Below are positions 51,381-60,381 of a stretch of 64,000 nucleotides of DNA, in pieces. Both the position numbers and the translations under genes were made by a program. Under the pieces are notes generated by a model that worked only from the letters and a program-made list of their open reading frames with translations, had not been told where the DNA came from and did no database searches. This DNA comes from Arthrobacter sp. Y81 (GTDB taxonomy: Bacteria > Actinomycetota > Actinomycetes > Actinomycetales > Micrococcaceae): positions 62,001-126,000 of the forward strand of contig NZ_PJIL01000001.1 of NCBI RefSeq assembly GCF_002929335.1, in the 5' to 3' direction. Each line of letters starts with the position of its first letter. The first letter of the stretch is position 1.

Positions 51381-51464
51381 GCGCGAACGGACACTTGGGG
51401 CCCCTCCCCAAAGCGCGAACGGACACTTGGGCCCCTCCGAAGGGGCCCAAGTGTCCGTTCGCGC
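51381..51464. repeat. Direct-direct-inverted repeat with a perfect 24-bp hairpin
   Basis: GCGCGAACGGACACTTGGG occurs at 51381-51399 and 51413-51431 in direct orientation and at 51446-51464 inverted. The second and third copies form a perfect 24-bp stem (51413-51436 with 51441-51464) around a four-base loop. It lies just after the pfkA stop; there is no T-run on the pfkA strand. Confidence 0.9.
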
Positions 51465-51473
51465 CAAAGCGGC

Positions 51474-52499
51474 CTAGCCGAAGAGGACGGCGGCCTCGTC
51501 GTAACGGTCCTGCGGGACACACTTGAGGTTGCCCAGGGCGGCGTCGAAGCCCACATGGACGATGTCGGTGCCGTGGAGCGACACCATGGTGCCCCAGCGC
51601 TGGTCCACCACGGAGTCGATGGCGGCCATGCCCAGGCGCGTTGCCAGGACACGGTCGAACGCCGACGGGACACCGCCGCGCTGGATGTGGCCAAGGACGG
51701 TTGCGCGGGTCTCGATGCCGGTCCGCGCCTCGAGTTCCGGGGCCAGCATCTCGGCGATGCCGCCCAGGCGCGGGCGGCCGAAGGTGTCCAGTCCGCGCTC
51801 GGAGTGCGGCGTTTCCTGGCCCTCGGGCACAAAGCCCTCGGCCACAACCACCAGGGGTGCACGGCCACGGGCGTGGGCTTCCTGCACCCACTCGGTGATC
51901 TGGTCCATGGAGGCCTTCTGCTCCGGGATCAGGATTGCGTGGGCGCCCGAGGCCATGCCGGCGTGCAGCGCGATCCAGCCCACGTGACGGCCCATGACCT
52001 CGGCGATCATGCAGCGGTGGTGCGATTCGCCCGTGGTGCGGAGGCGGTCGATGGCCTCGGTGGCGATCTGGACGGCGGTGTCGAAGCCGAAGGTGTAGTC
52101 CGTGGCGTCAAGGTCGTTGTCCACGGTCTTGGGAACACCGACGATCTTCAGTCCGGCGTCGGTCAGCCGCTTGGCTGCGGCCAGCGTTCCTTCGCCGCCG
52201 ATGGCGATGATCGCGTCAATGCCCAGCCGGTCCATGTGGCCCTTGATGACCTCGGGGCCGCCGCCATTTTCAAACGGGTTGGTCCTCGACGTTCCAAGGA
52301 TGGTGCCGCCCTGCTTCGCGATGCCGCGGACCATGGTGCGGGGAATGTCAATGACATCGCCCTCGACGACGCCGCGCCAGCCGTCGAGGAATCCTACGAA
52401 TTCGTGGCCGTGGATGGCGATCCCCTTGAGGACGGCGCCGCGGATGACGGCGTTCAGTCCGGGGCAGTCGCCGCCGCTGGTGAGAATTCCAATTTTCAT
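51474..52499 (-). CDS. pfkA: 6-phosphofructokinase, actinobacterial (group III) type
   Basis: The 341-residue enzyme phosphorylates fructose-6-phosphate in glycolysis. It starts at ATG 52499 (MKIGILTSGGDCPGLNAVIR). Diagnostic sites: GGEGTLAAAKRL has Gly at the position that selects ATP (Asp selects pyrophosphate), whereas VPKTVDNDL has Lys at the second position, where E. coli has Gly. This Gly/Lys mix is typical of the ATP-using actinobacterial group. ICAEVMGRHVGW-like MIAEVMGRHVGWIAL and LGHIQRGG are also present. Confidence 0.93.
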   Translation of the reverse strand: MKIGILTSGGDCPGLNAVIRGAVLKGIAIHGHEFVGFLDGWRGVVEGDVIDIPRTMVRGIAKQGGTILGTSRTNPFENGGGPEVIKGHMDRLGIDAIIAIGGEGTLAAAKRLTDAGLKIVGVPKTVDNDLDATDYTFGFDTAVQIATEAIDRLRTTGESHHRCMIAEVMGRHVGWIALHAGMASGAHAILIPEQKASMDQITEWVQEAHARGRAPLVVVAEGFVPEGQETPHSERGLDTFGRPRLGGIAEMLAPELEARTGIETRATVLGHIQRGGVPSAFDRVLATRLGMAAIDSVVDQRWGTMVSLHGTDIVHVGFDAALGNLKCVPQDRYDEAAVLFG

Positions 52500-52628
52500 G
52501 TCTCGGCTCAAATCCTGGTGAGAGGGTGTACAGGCAGAGCGCCACGCTGAGCTCACCCTAGATTCTAGTGCTGAGTGTGGGTTACGACACAAACTGGTTA
52601 CAAACGGCCCCGTTTCATGGCAGACGAA

Positions 52629-52656
52629 AGGCCCCCGCTCCGGGGAGCGGGGGCCT
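52629..52656 (-). terminator. Hairpin downstream of the small PspC gene
   Basis: A perfect 13-bp stem (AGGCCCCCGCTCC with GGAGCGGGGGCCT) followed on the minus strand by TTTCGTCT; a likely terminator with a weak U-tract. Confidence 0.7.
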
Positions 52657-52670
52657 GCGGGACCAAGCGG

Positions 52671-52928
52671 TCAGGATCCGTTGATTGATCGTTTGTCGAG
52701 GAATGACTGGAGGATGATTGCGTTCCGCTGGTCCGGGAGGATCAGCCACGCCGCCAGGTAGACCACGAAGGCCGGACCTGGCAGGAGGCTCAGGAGCAGG
52801 AACGCGATCCGGACGAAGGCGACGTCCACATTGAGTTTGGCTGCGATGCCCCCGCACACGCCTCCCAGCCACCGCTGCGGTCCGCGCTTCAGGCCAAAGC
52901 CCCTGACGATGCTGAAGAACTTATCCAT
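52671..52928 (-). CDS. Small PspC-domain membrane protein
   Basis: The 85-residue protein is almost only a PspC domain: RGPQRWLGGVCGGIAAKLNV near residues 16-35 and a membrane segment AFLLLSLLPGPAFVVYLAAW. PspC domains sense or signal envelope stress. It is the last of three minus-strand genes that face a kinase with the same domain. The ATG at 52928 follows TTGAGGC. A hairpin terminator lies downstream. Confidence 0.88.
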   Translation of the reverse strand: MDKFFSIVRGFGLKRGPQRWLGGVCGGIAAKLNVDVAFVRIAFLLLSLLPGPAFVVYLAAWLILPDQRNAIILQSFLDKRSINGS

Positions 52929-52931
52929 GCC

Positions 52932-53234
52932 TCAAGACTTCCCTGTTGTGGATTGTTTGTCACGTCCGCGGGCGGAAAGGAGCCCGCCCACTACCAGGGC
53001 GGCGCCGGCACCGATCATCAGGCCGATGAGCACGTAGGTTCCGTTCAGTGCCACGATGCCGAGCTGGCCGATGATGATCAGCGCTGCCAGGGCGAGGATG
53101 ATAAGGCCCCAGACCACTGTGCCCACCCGGGCGGGTGAGGGTCCGCCGTGCCTTGCTCCTGTGCTGTGTGCCGGTTCTGCGGGTGAAGCCTTTGCCTGCG
53201 GCACGGTGTCCGGAGCAGGTTCGTAGCTGCTCAT
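52932..53234 (-). CDS. Two-segment membrane protein
   Basis: The 100-residue protein has a disordered polar N-terminus of about 35 residues and two membrane segments (GTVVWGLIILALAALIIIG and YVLIGLMIGAGAALVVGG). It lies one base after the large PspC protein gene and 3 bases before the small PspC gene, so the three genes form an operon. Family unknown. Confidence 0.72.
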   Translation of the reverse strand: MSSYEPAPDTVPQAKASPAEPAHSTGARHGGPSPARVGTVVWGLIILALAALIIIGQLGIVALNGTYVLIGLMIGAGAALVVGGLLSARGRDKQSTTGKS

Positions 53235-53235
53235 G

Positions 53236-54954
53236 TCAGTTTCCTTCCTGGATGGTGATGTTGCTCATAGTGCCGTCGATCTCAAGGACGAGGGCGGCGC
53301 CCGGCTTGTCGGTGTTGTAGTTGCTCTGCTGGTTCGTCATGCCCCCGTGGTTCTGCGAACCGTCATTGAGGTTCCCCAGGGTCATGTCCGCCCGAATTTC
53401 CACGGGAACCGTGTCCGGGATGATCACCGTCAGGTTGCTGGCCGTGACGTCCATGGGAATTACGACGTCGGTGCCCAGCGGCGGTGTGAGGCTCAGCTGC
53501 GTCAGGTCAGCGGTTCCGGTGCCGCCGGTGATGTCAAAGCCTTCCTTTGCCTGCTCGATGCTGACAGGGTTCCAGTTGGCGTTCTGGAAACGGAACCGGT
53601 CACCGTTGGGCACCACGTTGAAGATGCCGCCGATGATGAGTGCCACTACGGCAAAGAATCCGAGGATTCCCGAGGTCCTGCCCCTGAGGCCCGCGATCAG
53701 GATGCCGAGGCCCAGGACTGCAGCACCGCTTGCCCACACCACCGCGTTCGTGGCGTCACCCAGGTTGGTGATGTTGAGGGCCTCAAGGGCCTTGATGCCG
53801 CCGCCCACCAGGAGGGCAAGGCCGGCCGTCACCGCGACAGCCGGGGCGCCCGGGCCCATGTTCGGAGCCTTTGGTGCGGGAGCGGACGGGCCGCCGTAGC
53901 CGCCATACGGCTGGTTGGGGCCATAAGGAGGATTCGCTCCCGAGGGCCCAAAATTGCCGGGCGCGGGGGTGCTTGGATCCGCGTAGGGGCCGTAACCGCG
54001 TGAGCCGGGAGCGCCGCCGTCGTAAGAGCCGTCGCCGTAGGAGGCACTGGCGTAAGGGCCCGCGTAGGGGCCGGTCGCATAGGGCGCGCCTGCCGCCGGG
54101 GACGGTGTGCCGGCCGGCGATGTGGCTGCGAAGGCGGTTCCGCCGGCTGCTGCGCCGGCTGCGGCGCTGGCGTTCATGATGGGCGCTCCGTTTCGGGTCT
54201 TGTCGCGCTGCGAGAGGTAGTAGACGAGGTAGATGGCCCCTGCGATCCAGAAGGCCGTCCAGAGGAAGCCGCCGAAGCCGTTACGCTCCCAGCCCCAGAA
54301 TCCGCCGCCCAGGCTGGGAAAGCCGATCACCGTGGTGACGAGGGCGCCGGTCATGCCGGTCGACCATCGGCCTGCGCCTGCTTCCTGGACGTGGATGCGG
54401 CCGTCGGGTTCGGGCAGGAGTGCCCAGGCAACGCCGTACAGCAGCACGCCGATGCCGGCGAAAATCGAGAGGACAATGAAGACGCCGCGCACGATCAGCG
54501 GATCGACGCCCAGCCGGTGTGCGATGCCGCTGGCGACGCCGCCGATCCAGCGGTCCGGCCCGCGCTGGATCCCGTGTCCCCGGACCCAGTTGAAGAAGTT
54601 CTGGGGTTGGGACTGCGGGTAGCCGTAGGGGCCGTTGGCGGACTGGGCGTCCGGGAATTGCGCATTCGGGTATAGCGGCGGTGCGGGCAGGGGCTCGCCC
54701 GCAGCTGGGCCGTCCGCTGCTGGGCCGTCCGTAGCGGGACCGGGCTCCGAGTCGGAACCGGTTGAATGCGGCGCGTCGGGGCTGGCGGGCGGACCGTCCT
54801 GTGACGCGGAGGGGCTGTCCGGAGCTGAAGCGGTGCCGTCGTCGATTGAGGAAGCGCGGTCGTCGGACGTGCCTTGCGCTGAGTCGGCGGAACCGGAATC
54901 GGGACGGCCCGACGGCAGCGGATCTTCATCTGGGTGTGCATTGTGCGAGTTCAT
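53236..54954 (-). CDS. PspC-domain protein with LiaF-like C-terminal domain
   Basis: The 572-residue protein has a disordered acidic, Pro/Ser-rich N-terminus (about 110 residues), a PspC domain near 120-185 (RGPDRWIGGVASGIAHRLGV, membrane segment FIVLSIFAGIGVLLYGVAWA), another membrane segment, a Gly/Tyr/Pro-rich loop, three more membrane segments, and an outer beta-rich region (DVTASNLTVIIPDTVPVEIR) resembling the LiaF/toast-rack fold. It starts at ATG 54954. Divergent from a PspC-containing histidine kinase, it is likely the partner that restrains or is controlled by that kinase (inference from Lia/Mac systems). Confidence 0.85.
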   Translation of the reverse strand: MNSHNAHPDEDPLPSGRPDSGSADSAQGTSDDRASSIDDGTASAPDSPSASQDGPPASPDAPHSTGSDSEPGPATDGPAADGPAAGEPLPAPPLYPNAQFPDAQSANGPYGYPQSQPQNFFNWVRGHGIQRGPDRWIGGVASGIAHRLGVDPLIVRGVFIVLSIFAGIGVLLYGVAWALLPEPDGRIHVQEAGAGRWSTGMTGALVTTVIGFPSLGGGFWGWERNGFGGFLWTAFWIAGAIYLVYYLSQRDKTRNGAPIMNASAAAGAAAGGTAFAATSPAGTPSPAAGAPYATGPYAGPYASASYGDGSYDGGAPGSRGYGPYADPSTPAPGNFGPSGANPPYGPNQPYGGYGGPSAPAPKAPNMGPGAPAVAVTAGLALLVGGGIKALEALNITNLGDATNAVVWASGAAVLGLGILIAGLRGRTSGILGFFAVVALIIGGIFNVVPNGDRFRFQNANWNPVSIEQAKEGFDITGGTGTADLTQLSLTPPLGTDVVIPMDVTASNLTVIIPDTVPVEIRADMTLGNLNDGSQNHGGMTNQQSNYNTDKPGAALVLEIDGTMSNITIQEGN

Positions 54955-55078
54955 ACTTCGATCCTGCCGTCCGCAGCGGCCGCGCTCTATTGGGGAACAC
55001 CCTGAGCTTCCCCTGAGTGACCCCCGGTTCATGCCGAGATCAGGCGTGACGAACCCTGATCCGTGTTTGGATTGACAC

Positions 55079-56545
55079 ATGACAACGGCCATCTCCCGCC
55101 CTCCGCTGGTCCGCAGCAGCGACCGCGTTATCGCTGGCGTCTGCGCGGGCCTCGCCGCGCATCTGGGCTGGCCGGTGCGGATGGTCCGGATCGGCATGGT
55201 GGTGGCCGCGCTCGCGGGTGGTGCAGGGCTGGCTTTTTACGCGTGGCTCTGGATCATGGTCCCCACAGCGGACGAGAACGCGAAGCGGAATGCGCGGCGT
55301 CCGGCGTCGCCCATTGCCCCGGCAGTCAGTGCACCGGGGCCGCTGCCGGTGCCGGCGGACTTTGTTGCCGCACCATTCGCTGCAGCGACATTTCCGGCCG
55401 GGGTCACCTACCCCCAGGCGCCAGGGTCACCCGGCACGCCAACCGCGCCCGGCACGCCGGGGCAGGGCTCCCCGGCGCAGGGCTCGTCGGCCTGGCAGCC
55501 GGGCCCGGCGCCCGCGTCCGGCTCAGCCCTTGGGACGGCCGGTTCGCCATGGTTCCGTTTCCGGCGCATGCCGTACGGCAAGGAAATCCTGCTGGGCGCC
55601 GGCCTCTTGCTGGCAGGTGGAATCCTGACCGCTCGGATGCTGGGGGTCGACGTTCCGCTGGGCACCCTGATCCCCGCCGCTGCCATCCTTGGCGGGGCTG
55701 CCATCGCCTGGATGCAGCTGGATGAAACCCGCCGGGCCGGGCTCCTCGACAAAACCAAGGCGGACCAGGCCGGCGGCTGGGCCCGGCTCGGCGCAGGGCT
55801 TGCCCTGGTGGTCGCCGGCGTGCTGGTGATGGTGTCCGGCTCGGGCTCCTGGGAGCAGACCTGGCTGGCACTCCTGGCTTCCGTTGCCGTCCTCGGCGGG
55901 GTGGCCCTGGTGCTGCTCCCGTGGGGCCTGAAATTCTGGCGGGACCTGGAAGCGGAACGTGCGGGCAGGGTCCGCGCCACGGAGCGGGCCGAGATTGCAG
56001 CGCACCTGCACGACTCCGTCCTGCAGACTCTCGCACTGATCCAGCGACGCGCCGGCAACGAACACGACGTCGTGCGGCTGGCCCGCGCGCAGGAGCGGGA
56101 GCTGCGGGGCTGGCTGTACCGGGACCCCGGCAAGGAGGCCGGGCAGCTTTCGGAGCGCATCAAGGCTGCCGCGGCGGAAGTCGAGGACTCCCTGGGGAAC
56201 GCCGTGGACGTGGTCAGCGTAGGGGACACCGCCATGACCGAGCGGCACGAAGCCCTGGTGCAGGCCAGCCGTGAAGCCATGGTGAACGCATCCCGCCACG
56301 GCGGCGGCACCGTGTCGGTCTACCTGGAGGTTGCCGACGGCGGTGTGGAAATTTTCGTCAAGGACCGCGGGCCCGGCTTCGACCCGCAGTCGGTTCCGGC
56401 CGACCGCATGGGGGTCCGGGAATCGATCATCGGGCGGATGAAACGCCACGGCGGCACAGCCGTCATCAGCAGCAGTGCGGACGGTACGGAAGTGCGGCTC
56501 GGGCTGCCTTCGGACGCCGCGGACAACGGAGAGGGAAAGTCGTGA
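55079..56545 (+). CDS. PspC-domain sensor histidine kinase (LiaS/MacS-like)
   Basis: The 488-residue kinase opens with a PspC domain (SDRVIAGVCAGLAAHLGW, residues 14-31; membrane segment near 40-60), a disordered loop, and four more membrane segments, then a HisKA_3-type dimer helix with phospho-His in AEIAAHLHDSVLQTLALIQR (near residue 308) and an HATPase domain (EAMVNASRHGG, VKDRGPGFDP). Such kinases detect cell-wall or membrane stress. It overlaps the response regulator gene by four bases (GTGA). A TTGGAT box six bases before the ATG may give a leaderless mRNA. Confidence 0.9.
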   Translation: MTTAISRPPLVRSSDRVIAGVCAGLAAHLGWPVRMVRIGMVVAALAGGAGLAFYAWLWIMVPTADENAKRNARRPASPIAPAVSAPGPLPVPADFVAAPFAAATFPAGVTYPQAPGSPGTPTAPGTPGQGSPAQGSSAWQPGPAPASGSALGTAGSPWFRFRRMPYGKEILLGAGLLLAGGILTARMLGVDVPLGTLIPAAAILGGAAIAWMQLDETRRAGLLDKTKADQAGGWARLGAGLALVVAGVLVMVSGSGSWEQTWLALLASVAVLGGVALVLLPWGLKFWRDLEAERAGRVRATERAEIAAHLHDSVLQTLALIQRRAGNEHDVVRLARAQERELRGWLYRDPGKEAGQLSERIKAAAAEVEDSLGNAVDVVSVGDTAMTERHEALVQASREAMVNASRHGGGTVSVYLEVADGGVEIFVKDRGPGFDPQSVPADRMGVRESIIGRMKRHGGTAVISSSADGTEVRLGLPSDAADNGEGKS

Positions 56546-57228
56546 ACAACATCGACACAGCGGGCGCGCATGCAGGAGGTGTTTCAGTTATCCGCGTGGT
56601 CATCGTGGACGACCACGCCATCTTCCGGTCGGGACTCAAGGCCGACCTGGACGCCCGGGTCACCGTCGTAGGCGAAGCCGGAACAGTGGAGCAGGCCATC
56701 GCCGTGATCGCACAGACACGGCCCGAGGTGGTGCTGCTGGACGTGCACCTGCCCGGGGGCCTCGGCGGGGGAGGGCGGGAAGTGATCGCCGGCTCGGCGG
56801 CCCTGCTGTCCAGCATCCGGTTCCTCGCCCTGAGCGTCTCGGACGCCGCGGAAGACGTCGTTTCGGTCATCCGCGCCGGGGCCCGGGGGTATGTCACCAA
56901 GAGCATCTCCGGCACCGAAATCACCGACGCCGTGCTGCGGGTGGCCGGCGGAGATGCCGTCTTTTCGCCGCGGCTGGCCGGGTTCGTCCTGGACGCGTTC
57001 GGCACCGCCCCGGCGGATATCGCCGACGACGAACTGGACCGGCTCTCCGCCCGTGAGCTGGAGGTCATGCGGCTGATCGCAAGGGGCTACAGCTACAAGG
57101 AAGTGGCCAAAGAGCTCTTCATCTCCATCAAGACCGTGGAAACCCACGTCTCTGCCGTGCTCCGCAAACTCCAGCTTTCCAGCCGGCATGAACTGACCAA
57201 ATGGGCGGCCGAGCGCCGGCTCCTCTAG
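56542..57228 (+). CDS. NarL/LuxR-family response regulator
   Basis: The 228-residue protein has a receiver domain (acidic pair VIVDDH near residue 20, phospho-Asp in VVLLDVHLPGG near 67, Lys in GYVTKSI) and a LuxR-type helix-turn-helix (LSARELEVMRLIARGYSYKE, FISIKTVETHVSAVLRKL). It is coupled to the PspC-domain kinase and would regulate the divergent PspC operon. The GTG at 56542 starts the coupled frame; GTG or ATG codons a few residues later are possible. Confidence 0.92.
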   Translation: MNNIDTAGAHAGGVSVIRVVIVDDHAIFRSGLKADLDARVTVVGEAGTVEQAIAVIAQTRPEVVLLDVHLPGGLGGGGREVIAGSAALLSSIRFLALSVSDAAEDVVSVIRAGARGYVTKSISGTEITDAVLRVAGGDAVFSPRLAGFVLDAFGTAPADIADDELDRLSARELEVMRLIARGYSYKEVAKELFISIKTVETHVSAVLRKLQLSSRHELTKWAAERRLL

Positions 57229-57238
57229 CCCGCCCCAG

Positions 57239-57361
57239 ACGCTCTCTCACCACCTGCCGCTTAAACCCAAACGCTCTCTCACCACCTGCCGCTTAAACCC
57301 AAACGCTCTCTCACCGGGTGAGAGAGCGTTTGGGTTTTTCCTGCGAAAAGTGAGAGAGCGT
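57239..57361. repeat. Repeat array with a perfect 20-bp terminator hairpin
   Basis: A 32-base unit beginning ACGCTCTCTCACCACCTGCC is repeated twice (57239-57270, 57271-57302), followed by a partial third copy whose ACGCTCTCTCAC joins an inverted copy to form a perfect 20-bp stem (57295-57314 with 57318-57337, loop CGG) and then TTTTTCC. A further inverted GTGAGAGAGCGT lies at 57350-57361. Convergent genes end on both sides, so it can terminate both. Confidence 0.9.
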
Positions 57362-57363
57362 GC

Positions 57364-58593
57364 CTACTTGGCCTTGCCGAGGAAGCCCTGCAGCCGGGCC
57401 ACACCGGTGGCGAGGTCATCGTCGCCCAGTGCGTAGGAGAGACGCAGGTAGCCGGAGGGGCCAAAAGCCTCGCCCGGAACAACCGCAACTTCAACCTCGT
57501 CCAGGATGAGCGCCGCCAGCTCGGCGGAAGTCTCCGGGCGGACGGTTCCGTTCGCCGTCTCAAACTCCTTGCCCAGCAGTCCGCGGACGTCCGCGTAGAC
57601 GTAGAAGGCTCCGGTCGGCGTCGGGCATTCCACGCCGTCGATCGCGTTCAGGCCGGCGACAATCGCCTTGCGGCGCCGGTCGAAGGCCACCTTCATCTCA
57701 TCCACGGCGGTGAGCGGGCCCGAGACGGCCGCGAGGGCAGCGATCTGCATGATGTTGGAGACGTTGGAGGTGGCGTGCGACTGCAGGTTGGTGGCCGCCT
57801 TGATCACATCAGCCGGACCGATCATCCAGCCCACCCGCCAGCCGGTCATGGCGTAGGTCTTGGCAACGCCGTTGAGGATGACCACCTTGTCGCCGAGTTC
57901 AGGCACCGCCGTGGCAATGGAGGTGAAGGGAACGCCGTCGTAGGTCAGGTGTTCGTAGATTTCGTCCGTGACCACCCAGAGGCCCTTGGAGGCCGCCCAG
58001 AGGCCGATTTCCCGGACCTGTTCGGGCGAGTAGACGGAACCGGTGGGGTTCGACGGCGAGACGAACAGCAGGATCTTGGTGCGCTCGGTGAGGGCGGCTT
58101 CAAGCTGCTCGACGGTGACCAGGTATTCCTGCTCCGGTCCGGCGAACACCTCAACCGGCACGCCGCCGGCCAGGCGGATGGCTTCCGGGTACGTGGTCCA
58201 GAACGGGGTGGGGACAATGACTTCGTCGCCCGGATCAACCAGCGTGGCGAAGGTGTTGTACACGGCCTGCTTGCCGCCGTTGGTCACCAAAACCTGGGAT
58301 GCCTCGGCCTTGTAGCCGGAGTCCCGGAGAGTCTTCGCGGCAATGGCCTGCTTGAGCTCCGGCAGGCCTCCGGCGGGGGAGTAGCGGTGGTACTTCGGCT
58401 GGCTGGCGGCCTCAATGGCGGCCTGCACGATGTAGCCGGGCGTCGGGAAGTCGGGTTCCCCGGCGCCGAAGCCGATGACCGGCCGTCCGGCTGCCTTAAG
58501 TGCCTTGGCCTTGGCATCAACGGCAAGGGTGGCGGATTCGGCGATAGCGGAAATGCGTTGGGAAACGCGGGCGGCAGGCATGGCGGGGTCCAT
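57364..58593 (-). CDS. aspC: Aspartate aminotransferase (class I PLP enzyme)
   Basis: The 409-residue enzyme transfers amino groups between aspartate and 2-oxoglutarate. PLP lysine in [17 protein letters not shown] (near residue 250), [13 protein letters not shown] near 41-53, NPTGSVYS near 182 and the Asp/Tyr pair in [14 protein letters not shown] near 208 are seen; the last Arg binds substrate in GYLRLSYAL. Start at ATG 58593 ([10 protein letters not shown]); ATG 58581 is an in-frame alternative. It is divergent from tRNA-Trp and secE, an order seen in many actinobacteria. Confidence 0.9.
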   Translation of the reverse strand: MDPAMPAARVSQRISAIAESATLAVDAKAKALKAAGRPVIGFGAGEPDFPTPGYIVQAAIEAASQPKYHRYSPAGGLPELKQAIAAKTLRDSGYKAEASQVLVTNGGKQAVYNTFATLVDPGDEVIVPTPFWTTYPEAIRLAGGVPVEVFAGPEQEYLVTVEQLEAALTERTKILLFVSPSNPTGSVYSPEQVREIGLWAASKGLWVVTDEIYEHLTYDGVPFTSIATAVPELGDKVVILNGVAKTYAMTGWRVGWMIGPADVIKAATNLQSHATSNVSNIMQIAALAAVSGPLTAVDEMKVAFDRRRKAIVAGLNAIDGVECPTPTGAFYVYADVRGLLGKEFETANGTVRPETSAELAALILDEVEVAVVPGEAFGPSGYLRLSYALGDDDLATGVARLQGFLGKAK

Positions 58594-58743
58594 TCTTCGC
58601 TTGCAGCTCGATGGCTGGTTGTGGGTTTCGACGAGATCTACTCTATGCTGTTCAGCGGATCGTTCAGCGTGGCGGCCAGGAATGTGACCGTGTCCCGGTC
58701 TGCGGCTCCCGGCAGCGGCAACGAAGGTCCAAAATGAGGCTGG

Positions 58744-58773
58744 TTCGACGTAAGCGCAGTTGTTGCGTAGACT
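58744..58773 (+). promoter_or_regulatory. Candidate promoter for tRNA-Trp/secE
   Basis: TTCGAC (58744-58749), 18 bases, TAGACT (58768-58773), 84 bases before tRNA-Trp. The rest of the gap from the aminotransferase holds no gene. Confidence 0.4.
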
Positions 58774-58856
58774 AGTTCTCCGGTGTTGAAAACACGATGA
58801 TGGCCTGCGCCCCGTGAAGTTTGCGGGAAGTGTGGTGTGATTGGTTTTCGATCCAT

Positions 58857-58929
58857 AGGGTAGTGGCGCAATTGGTAGCGCAGCGGTCTCCAAAACCGCA
58901 GGTTGCAGGTTCGAGTCCTGTCTGCCCTG
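58857..58929 (+). tRNA. tRNA-Trp (anticodon CCA)
   Basis: Acceptor AGGGTAG/CTGCCCT, anticodon stem GCGGT/ACCGC with loop CTCCAAA, T-arm GCAGG/CCTGT around TTCGAGT; discriminator G. No CCA is encoded. It is just upstream of secE, the usual actinobacterial arrangement. Confidence 0.95.
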
Positions 58930-59009
58930 CGCAAGCGGTTCCGGCGGTGAGCCGGAGCCAGCGCAGCAACCATGGTTCAGTTCAGAGCCGGGTATCCGAC
59001 ATTGCGAGG

Positions 59010-59294
59010 ATGAGTGAGGACCAGGTGACCGAAACGGCTGCAAGCAGCTCCAAGGGCCGCCCCGCCAAGAATGCCGCTAAGGCAGGCTTCTTCGCTCGCA
59101 TCGCACTCTTCGTCCGCCAGGTCATCGGTGAACTGAAGAAGGTCGTAGCACCCACCCGCAAGGAACTGATCAACTACACGCTCGTGGTGCTGGTGTTCGT
59201 GATCATCATGATGCTCATCGTTACCGTCCTGGACCTGGCGTTCGGGACCGGAGTGAGCTGGGTCTTCGGCGGCACAGGCCCCACGGACCGCTAA
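59010..59294 (+). CDS. secE: Preprotein translocase subunit SecE
   Basis: This roughly 94-residue protein is a single-segment SecE: an amphipathic helix [20 protein letters not shown] near residues 35-54 and a membrane helix near 58-80 ([18 protein letters not shown]). It stabilises SecY in the Sec channel. ATG 59010 and GTG 59025 are both possible; GAGGA is near the second. It lies 80 bases after tRNA-Trp and is followed by nusG. Confidence 0.93.
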   Translation: MSEDQVTETAASSSKGRPAKNAAKAGFFARIALFVRQVIGELKKVVAPTRKELINYTLVVLVFVIIMMLIVTVLDLAFGTGVSWVFGGTGPTDR

Positions 59295-59410
59295 GGCGAT
59301 CCGTCCGCAGACTGCGTGGAATGCTCCGGGAAATCCGGAAGCATTCACGGGGTGTGCGGAATTGAGCCATTTAAATAGGCATGTTTAGCAATGAGGAAGC
59401 AGGAGACCAA

Positions 59411-60250
59411 GTGTCTGAGCAGGAGCTCGAGGTAACTGAGACTGAGCTGGATGATAACCAGGACGCCGTGGCGGTAGCCGGGGAAGAGTCCGAGGTTGAG
59501 TCTGCTGCGCCCGATTCCATCGACGATTCCTCTGAAGCCGACGCTGATGCCGACGCTGGCGATGAAGATTCCGACGCCGAAACGGGCGAAGCTGACGCTG
59601 ACTCCGATGAAGAGGCTGACGCACTGGCCGCCGCGGCCGCCAAGGCCGAGGTTGATCCGGCCGAGGAATTCAAGGCCAAGCTGCGTCGCCAGGAAGGCGA
59701 CTGGTACGTCATCCACTCCTACGCCGGTTACGAAAACCGCGTCAAGGCCAACCTTGAAACCCGCATCCAGACCCTGGACATGGAAGATTACATCTTCGAA
59801 ATCCAGGTTCCCATGGAAGAAGTCGTGGAGATCAAGAACGCCCAGCGCAAGGTCATCAACCGCGTCCGCATTCCCGGCTACGTCCTGGTCCGGATGGACC
59901 TGACGGATGCCTCGTGGGGCGCCGTTCGCCACACCCCCGGTGTCACCGGCTTCGTGGGCAACGCCCACAACCCCGTGCCGCTGCGCCTGGACGAGGTCTT
60001 CTCCATGCTGGCCCCGGTCTTCGAAGAAGAGCAGGCGGAGAAGGGCAAGCCCGTCAAGCACGCGGCCGCCCAGATCGACGTCGACTTTGAAGTTGGCGAG
60101 TCCGTCATCGTCAAGGAAGGTCCGTTCGAGACCCTCCCCGCCACGATCTCCGAGATCAAGATCGAGTCCCAGACCCTCGTGGTTCTGGTATCCATCTTCG
60201 AACGCGAGACCCCGGTCACCCTGGCGTTCAACCAGGTCTCCAAGATCTAA
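59411..60250 (+). CDS. nusG: Transcription termination/antitermination factor NusG
   Basis: The 279-residue protein has a long acidic N-terminal extension (about 85 residues rich in Asp, Glu and Ala, repeats such as DADADAG), then the NGN domain ([20 protein letters not shown] near residue 98) and a C-terminal KOW domain ([19 protein letters not shown]). It binds RNA polymerase and links it to Rho or the ribosome. GTG 59411 is favoured by AGGAG five bases upstream; ATG 59381 is the alternative. Confidence 0.93.
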   Translation: MSEQELEVTETELDDNQDAVAVAGEESEVESAAPDSIDDSSEADADADAGDEDSDAETGEADADSDEEADALAAAAAKAEVDPAEEFKAKLRRQEGDWYVIHSYAGYENRVKANLETRIQTLDMEDYIFEIQVPMEEVVEIKNAQRKVINRVRIPGYVLVRMDLTDASWGAVRHTPGVTGFVGNAHNPVPLRLDEVFSMLAPVFEEEQAEKGKPVKHAAAQIDVDFEVGESVIVKEGPFETLPATISEIKIESQTLVVLVSIFERETPVTLAFNQVSKI

Positions 60251-60272
60251 CACAACCCACAGAATTCGCTCC

Positions 60273-60325
60273 GTGGCTGCCCGCTTAGCAGCCACGAAGC
60301 GGCCGGCCGCCTCGCCATGGCGGCC
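60273..60325 (+). promoter_or_regulatory. Two successive hairpins in the nusG-rplK spacer
   Basis: GTGGCTGC/GCAGCCAC (60273-60295) and GGCCGCC/GGCGGCC (60305-60325) are perfect stems, each with a seven-base loop, and no T-run follows. They could be processing sites or a ribosomal protein binding site in the mRNA. Confidence 0.4.
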
Positions 60326-60381
60326 ACCAACCTGAGGCACGCTCCTGTGTCCCAGGACGAAATTGAGAGAAGGACCCTACA

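Noticed and set aside
57239..57361. CRISPR-like spaced repeats
   Set aside because: The repeat units are directly adjacent, with no variable spacers, and end in a terminator hairpin; no cas genes are near.
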